A stretch of 8,324 bases of DNA from Bacillota bacterium (GTDB lineage Bacteria; Bacillota; Sulfobacillia; Symbiobacteriales; ZC4RG38): positions 1-8,324 of the forward strand of contig QGUP01000070.1 of the NCBI GenBank assembly GCA_003242505.1, given 5' to 3'. Below are positions 4,806 to 8,324 of this stretch, piece by piece. Numbering within the stretch: position 1 is the stretch's first letter; each line of letters begins with the position of its first letter. The position numbers and the translations under genes are program-made. Below the pieces are notes generated by a model. The model was not told where the DNA came from. It saw nothing but the letters and a program-made list of their open reading frames with translations, and did not search any database.

Positions 4806-6278
4806 GTGAGTGCCACGACCAAGCTCACGGCAACCCGTCTGAATCGCCTGTTCCTGGCCGGGGAACTCTCCGCCGAGGAGATTGTGGAGGCTTACATTGA
4901 ACGGATTCAGGCGGTGGACGGCCAGGTGGGCGCGTATCTGACCGTCACCGCAGCGGAGGCCCGGGAGCGGGCCCGGAAGCTCGACGCCCGGCGCAAGGCC
5001 GGCGACACCGACCTGGGGCCCCTGGCCGGGGTGCCCATCGCCATCAAGGACAACATCTGCACCCAGGGCATCCGGACCACCTGCGCCTCCCGGATCCTGG
5101 AGAACTTCGTCCCCCCGTACGACGCGACGGTGGTGAGCCGGCTGCAGGCGGCCGGGGCCATCATCATCGGCAAGACCAACCTGGACGAGTTCGCCATGGG
5201 CTCCTCCACGGAGAACTCGGCCTTCCAGGTGACCCGCAATCCCTGGGACCTCAGCCGGGTCCCCGGCGGCTCCTCCGGCGGCTCGGCGGCCGCGGTGGCG
5301 GCGGACCTCTGCGCCGCGGCCCTGGGGTCCGATACCGGCGGCTCCATCCGGCAGCCCGCGGCCCTCTGCGGGGTGGTGGGGCTGAAGCCGACCTACGGCG
5401 CGGTGAGCCGGTACGGGCTGGTGGCCTTCGCTTCCTCCCTGGACCAGATTGGCCCCATCACCAAGGACGTGGCCGACGCCGCTCTCCTGCTCTCGGTCAT
5501 CGCCGGCCATGACCGCCGGGATTCCACCTCCCATCCCGACGCGGACCGGCTCCAGCGGATCCAGTTGTCCGGGGACGCGAGCCTGAGCGGCGTGCGGGTG
5601 GGGGTGCCTCGGGAGTACTTCGCCCAGGGGGTCGAACCCGGGGTGCGGCAGGCGGTGGAGGAGGCCATCGCCAAGCTCCGGGAGCTCGGCGCGACGGTGG
5701 ACGAGGTCTCCCTCCCCCATACCGAGTACGCCCTGGACGCCTACTACATCGTGGCGACCGCGGAGGCTTCCTCCAACCTCGCCCGGTACGACGGCGTCCG
5801 CTACGGGCTGCGGGCGGAGGCGGACTCCCTCCTGGAGATGTACCTCCGCACCCGGCAGCAGGGCTTCGGGCTGGAGGTCAAGCGCCGGATCATGCTCGGC
5901 ACCTACGCCCTCTCCGCCGGGTATTACGATGCGTACTACAAGAAGGCCCAGCAGGTCCGCACCCTGGTGATCCGGGACTTCGAGGCGGCCTTCCGGCGGT
6001 TTGACGTCCTGGTCGCCCCCACCTCCCCGACCGTGGCCTGGGGCCTGGGGGAGCGGGTGGAGGACCCCCTGGCCATGTACATGGCCGACATCCTGACCCT
6101 CCCCGCCAACCTCGCGGGACTGCCAGCCATCAGCATCCCCTGCGGCCTGAGCCAGGGGCTGCCCGTGGGGCTGCAGATCATCGGCCGGCACTTCGACGAG
6201 CCGACGGTGCTCCGGGTCGCCTACGCCTATGAGAAGGCCACCCAGCATCATCAGGCCCGGCCGGCCCTGGGCCAGTAG
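4806..6278 (+). CDS. gatA: Glutamyl/aspartyl-tRNA amidotransferase subunit A
   Basis: GatA hydrolyses glutamine and delivers ammonia through a tunnel to GatB, where the tRNA-bound acid is amidated. It has 490 residues, the usual length, and belongs to the amidase-signature family. The Ser-cisSer-Lys triad is complete: K81 in GVPIAIKDNI, cis-Ser S156 in PGGSSGGSAAA, and nucleophile S180 in GSDTGGSIRQPA. The conserved block GLKPTYGAVSRYGLVAFASSLDQIGP follows, and the C-terminal ANLAGLPAISIPCG is present. The start is GTG at 4806 with GAGGAGG 8 bases upstream. It lies 22 bases after gatC and 35 before gatB. Nothing is missing or unusual. Related amidases exist, but the operon context and overall match make GatA certain. 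Confidence 0.98.
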   Translation: MSATTKLTATRLNRLFLAGELSAEEIVEAYIERIQAVDGQVGAYLTVTAAEARERARKLDARRKAGDTDLGPLAGVPIAIKDNICTQGIRTTCASRILENFVPPYDATVVSRLQAAGAIIIGKTNLDEFAMGSSTENSAFQVTRNPWDLSRVPGGSSGGSAAAVAADLCAAALGSDTGGSIRQPAALCGVVGLKPTYGAVSRYGLVAFASSLDQIGPITKDVADAALLLSVIAGHDRRDSTSHPDADRLQRIQLSGDASLSGVRVGVPREYFAQGVEPGVRQAVEEAIAKLRELGATVDEVSLPHTEYALDAYYIVATAEASSNLARYDGVRYGLRAEADSLLEMYLRTRQQGFGLEVKRRIMLGTYALSAGYYDAYYKKAQQVRTLVIRDFEAAFRRFDVLVAPTSPTVAWGLGERVEDPLAMYMADILTLPANLAGLPAISIPCGLSQGLPVGLQIIGRHFDEPTVLRVAYAYEKATQHHQARPALGQ

Positions 6279-6300
6279 CCCCGCCCCGCCTGGGGAAGTT

Positions 6301-6306
6301 GGAGGT
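6301..6306 (+). promoter_or_regulatory. Ribosome binding site of gatB
   Basis: GGAGGT lies 7 bases before the ATG at 6314. A TTG at 6299 in the same frame overlaps this site and is therefore not the start. Confidence 0.9.
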
Positions 6307-6313
6307 AGCAGGG

Positions 6314-7795
6314 ATGAGCCGAGAGTACGAGATCGTCGTGGGCCTGGAAGTCCACGTGGAGCTGGCGACGAAGAGCAAGATCTTCTGCGGCTGCTCCACG
6401 GCCTTCGGTGCCGAGCCCAACACCCAGACCTGCCCCGTCTGCCTGGGCATGCCCGGCACCCTGCCGGTGCTGAACCAGCAGGCCCTGGAGTACGCCATCC
6501 GGGCCGGCCTGGCCCTGAACTGCACCATCAATAAGTACTCCAAGTTTGACCGGAAGCAGTACTTCTACCCGGATCTGCCCAAGGGATACCAGATCTCCCA
6601 GCACGACCTGCCCCTGTGCGAGCACGGGTACGTGGAGATCGACACCCCCGAGGGTCCCCGGCGGATCGGCATCCGGCGGATCCACCTGGAGGAGGACGCG
6701 GGTAAGAACATCCACGCGGGCGACAACATCGCCTCGGCCCAGGCCTCGTACATCGACCTGAACCGGTGCGGCGTGCCCCTGATCGAGATCGTCACCGAAC
6801 CGGACATCCGGTCGCCGGAGGAGGCCCGGGCCTTCCTGGAGAAGCTCCGGAGCATCCTGATCTACGCCGGGGTCTCCGAGGCCAAGCTCCAGGAAGGGCA
6901 GATGCGGGCGGACGTCAACGTCTCGGTCCGGCCGAAGGGGTCCACCGCCCTGGGCACCCGGACGGAGCTGAAGAACCTGGGCTCCTTCCGGAGCGTGGTG
7001 CGGGCCATCGAGTACGAGGCCCGGCGGCAGTGGGAGGCCCTCCAGCGGGGCGAGGAGATCGTCCAGGAGACCCGGGCCTTTGACGAGGAGCGGGGGATCA
7101 CCCTCTCCCTCCGGTCCAAGGAGGAGGCCCACGACTACCGGTACTTCCCGGAGCCGGACCTGCCGCCCATCGTCCTCACCGACGCGGAGATCGAGCGGAT
7201 CCGGGCCCAACTCCCCGAGCTTCCCGACGCCCGGAAGCGCCGGTACATGGAGGCCTACGGCCTCAGCGCCTACGACGCCGGGGTGATCGTCCGGGACAAG
7301 GCGGTGGCGGACTTCTTCGAGGCGGCGGTGGCGGCGTACGGCAAGGGGGCCGAGGGGGCCAAGACCGTCGCCAACTGGGTGATCAACGAACTCGCCCGGA
7401 TCCTCAACGAGAAGAACGCCGAGCTCGCCCAGACGCCCCTCACCCCCGACCACCTGGTGGGGATGCTGAAGCTGGTGGACGCGGGCACCATCTCCGGCAA
7501 GATCGCCAAGGACGTCTTCGCGGAGATGGTGGAGACCGGGAAGTCCGCGGAGGAGATCGTCAAGGAGAAGGGGCTGGTCCAGCTCACTGACGAGGCGGCC
7601 CTGGCGGAGATCGCCCTGCAGGTGATCGAGGCCAACCCGAAGGCGGTGGAGGACTGGAAGAAGGGGAAGGCCACCGCGGCCCAGTTCCTCGTCGGCCAGA
7701 TGATGAAGGCCACCCGGGGCCGGGCCAACCCGCAGCTGGCCAACAAGGTGATCCGGGCCAAGCTCGCGGAGGTCACCGGGGTGACCAACGAGTAG
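6314..7795 (+). CDS. gatB: Glutamyl/aspartyl-tRNA amidotransferase subunit B
   Basis: GatB binds the mischarged tRNA, activates the Glu or Asp with ATP and accepts ammonia from GatA. It has 493 residues, a normal length. The N-terminal signature YEIVVGLEVHVEL carries the metal-binding E12 and H14. A zinc-knuckle-like set follows (C25, C27, C40, C43, the latter in TCPVCLGMPG). Next comes the conserved core with DRKQYFYPDLPKGYQISQ, EEDAGKN, DLNRCGVPLIEIVTEPDIRS and MRADVNVSVR, then AHDYRYFPEPDLPP. A helical domain and the C-terminal tRNA-binding tail domain (about 345-490, with GTISGKIAKDVF and NPKAVEDWKKGK) complete it. It is the last gene of gatCAB and ends in TAG, followed by GC-rich hairpins. 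Presence of the complete GatCAB suggests the organism makes Gln-tRNA and/or Asn-tRNA by the indirect route. Confidence 0.98.
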   Translation: MSREYEIVVGLEVHVELATKSKIFCGCSTAFGAEPNTQTCPVCLGMPGTLPVLNQQALEYAIRAGLALNCTINKYSKFDRKQYFYPDLPKGYQISQHDLPLCEHGYVEIDTPEGPRRIGIRRIHLEEDAGKNIHAGDNIASAQASYIDLNRCGVPLIEIVTEPDIRSPEEARAFLEKLRSILIYAGVSEAKLQEGQMRADVNVSVRPKGSTALGTRTELKNLGSFRSVVRAIEYEARRQWEALQRGEEIVQETRAFDEERGITLSLRSKEEAHDYRYFPEPDLPPIVLTDAEIERIRAQLPELPDARKRRYMEAYGLSAYDAGVIVRDKAVADFFEAAVAAYGKGAEGAKTVANWVINELARILNEKNAELAQTPLTPDHLVGMLKLVDAGTISGKIAKDVFAEMVETGKSAEEIVKEKGLVQLTDEAALAEIALQVIEANPKAVEDWKKGKATAAQFLVGQMMKATRGRANPQLANKVIRAKLAEVTGVTNE

Positions 7796-7842
7796 CCCCG
7801 GCCGGCGGCCGGTGCCGCCGGCGGCGGGTGCCGCCTGCGGCC
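7795..7842. repeat. 16-bp GC-rich tandem units starting at the gatB stop
   Basis: Units at 7811-7826 and 7827-7842 match at 14 of 16 positions (both open with GGTGCCGCC). The preceding 16 bases (7795-7810), which begin at the last base of the gatB TAG, match the first of these at 11 of 16. The sequence is almost pure G+C, so chance similarity is more likely here than at the other gene ends. Confidence 0.5.
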
Positions 7843-7861
7843 GGGATGGGCGCCCGGCTTT
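7840..7861 (+). terminator. First hairpin after gatB, possible terminator
   Basis: GCCGGG (7840-7845) pairs with CCCGGC (7853-7858) around ATGGGCG, followed by TTT. A larger GC-only pairing, CCCGGCCG (7797-7804) with CGGCCGGG (7838-7845), competes with it. Likely a weak first step of termination ahead of the stronger hairpin at 7914. Confidence 0.4.
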
Positions 7862-7913
7862 GATGGAAGCCCCATGAATCGGGGGGCGCGGCCGCCGCGG
7901 ATCGGCGCACGAT

Positions 7914-7949
7914 AACGGGTCTGGTGCTTCCGCACCGGACCCGTTTCTC
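7914..7949. terminator. Terminator between gatB and nadC
   Basis: A 14-bp stem AACGGGTCTGGTGC / GCACCGGACCCGTT (one T-G wobble) closes a TTCC tetraloop, and TTTCTC follows on the + strand. It lies between convergent genes. The T-run favours gatCAB; on the - strand the hairpin is followed only by TTAT-like bases, so it is a poorer terminator for nadC. Confidence 0.75.
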
Positions 7950-7972
7950 ATCCCCCGATCGTGAGCCCCTTC

Positions 7973-8324
7973 TCAGCGGCTCCTTACCGGCCCCTCCACG
8001 TCCAGGCCCAGGTTCCAGGCCCGGACCGAGTGGGTGAGGGCGCCCATGGAGATGAAATCGACCCCGGTGGCGGCCACGGCCTCCAGGTTCTCCGGGCCGA
8101 TCTCCCCCGACGCCTCGGTGAGGGCCCGGCCGGCGACGAGGGCCACCGCCTCCCGGATCCGCTCCACCGGCATGTTGTCCAGCAGGATGATGTCGGCGCC
8201 GGCCGCCAGGGCCTCCCGCACCCCGTCCAGGCCTTCCACCTCGACCTCCACCCGGGCGGTGAAGGGGGCGAGGTGAGCCCGGGCGGCCCGCACCGCCGGG
8301 CCGCGCCAGCGGCGCACCGCGGCG
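7973..8324 (-). CDS. nadC: Nicotinate-nucleotide pyrophosphorylase (quinolinate phosphoribosyltransferase), C-terminal part
   Basis: NadC converts quinolinate and PRPP to nicotinate mononucleotide, CO2 and pyrophosphate in de novo NAD synthesis. Only the last 116 residues are in the window; the usual protein has about 280-290, so the start lies off the right edge. The visible part is the end of the alpha/beta-barrel domain: VEVEVEGLDGVREAL with its active-site glutamate, ADIILLDNM with the catalytic-site aspartate, then EASGEIGPENLEAVAATGVDFISMGALTHSV, a hallmark of the family. The SGE triplet has Glu where SGG or SGN is common; this position is variable and I do not read it as damage. It ends in TGA at 7973-7975 on -. 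It is convergent with gatB, and any nadA/nadB partners would lie outside. The GTG at 8317 is internal, as the frame continues upstream with no break. Confidence 0.94.
   Translation of the reverse strand, partial: AAVRRWRGPAVRAARAHLAPFTARVEVEVEGLDGVREALAAGADIILLDNMPVERIREAVALVAGRALTEASGEIGPENLEAVAATGVDFISMGALTHSVRAWNLGLDVEGPVRSR

Noticed and set aside
4800..6251. 483-codon open frame antisense to gatA
   Set aside because: Low-complexity Gly/His/Leu/Val-rich translation opposite a complete gatA; no ribosome binding site or motif supports it.
7771..7786. Perfect inverted repeat GGTCACC / GGTGACC at the end of gatB
   Set aside because: It lies inside the coding sequence for EVTGVTNE and is short; in GC-rich coding DNA this needs no special function.
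6251..7951. 566-codon open frame antisense to gatB
   Set aside because: Shadow of gatB on the other strand, also running through its terminator; composition not protein-like.
1..8324. Mobile element, CRISPR array, tRNA or rRNA
   Set aside because: No transposase-like gene, regularly spaced repeat-spacer pattern, cloverleaf or rRNA-like sequence was seen on either strand.

Overview
This window is a GC-rich bacterial chromosome segment dominated by housekeeping genes. Codons strongly prefer G or C at the third position, almost every gene has a strong AGGAGG-type ribosome binding site, and a ligA / gatC-gatA-gatB neighbourhood is present. Together these suggest a high-GC member of the Firmicutes (Symbiobacterium- or Thermaerobacter-like lineages). 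That placement is an inference from gene content and composition, not a demonstrated identity.

Layout from left to right: (1) the C-terminal two thirds of NAD-dependent DNA ligase, ligA, on + (start lies off the window). (2) A 308-base gap holding hairpins, a perfect TATAAT box and a structured leader. (3) Two overlapping ABC-transporter ATPase genes of the oligopeptide/dipeptide type, oppD and oppF, on +, ended by a strong bidirectional hairpin. (4) A MarR-family regulator on -, convergent with oppF and divergent from gatC, with a good promoter whose -35 lies inside a 21-bp palindrome. (5) The gatC-gatA-gatB operon on +, encoding all three subunits of the tRNA-dependent amidotransferase, with its own promoter and tandem terminator-like hairpins. 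(6) The C-terminal part of nadC (quinolinate phosphoribosyltransferase) on -, running off the right edge.

Functionally these are separate units. LigA seals DNA nicks. OppD/OppF energise peptide import, although no permease or binding-protein gene is present here. GatCAB converts mischarged Glu-tRNA(Gln) and/or Asp-tRNA(Asn) to the correct aminoacyl-tRNA. NadC belongs to de novo NAD synthesis. The MarR protein probably controls itself; its palindrome lies in the marR-gatC intergenic region, so an effect on gatCAB is possible but unproven.

I see no phage, transposon, CRISPR, toxin-antitoxin or clearly new system. The most unusual signals are small: imperfect tandem duplications (16-28 bp units) at the 3' ends of ligA, oppF, marR and gatB; the palindrome over the marR promoter; a four-cysteine motif shared by the C-termini of both ATPases; and a His-Gly in place of the common His-Asp after the H-loop of OppF.
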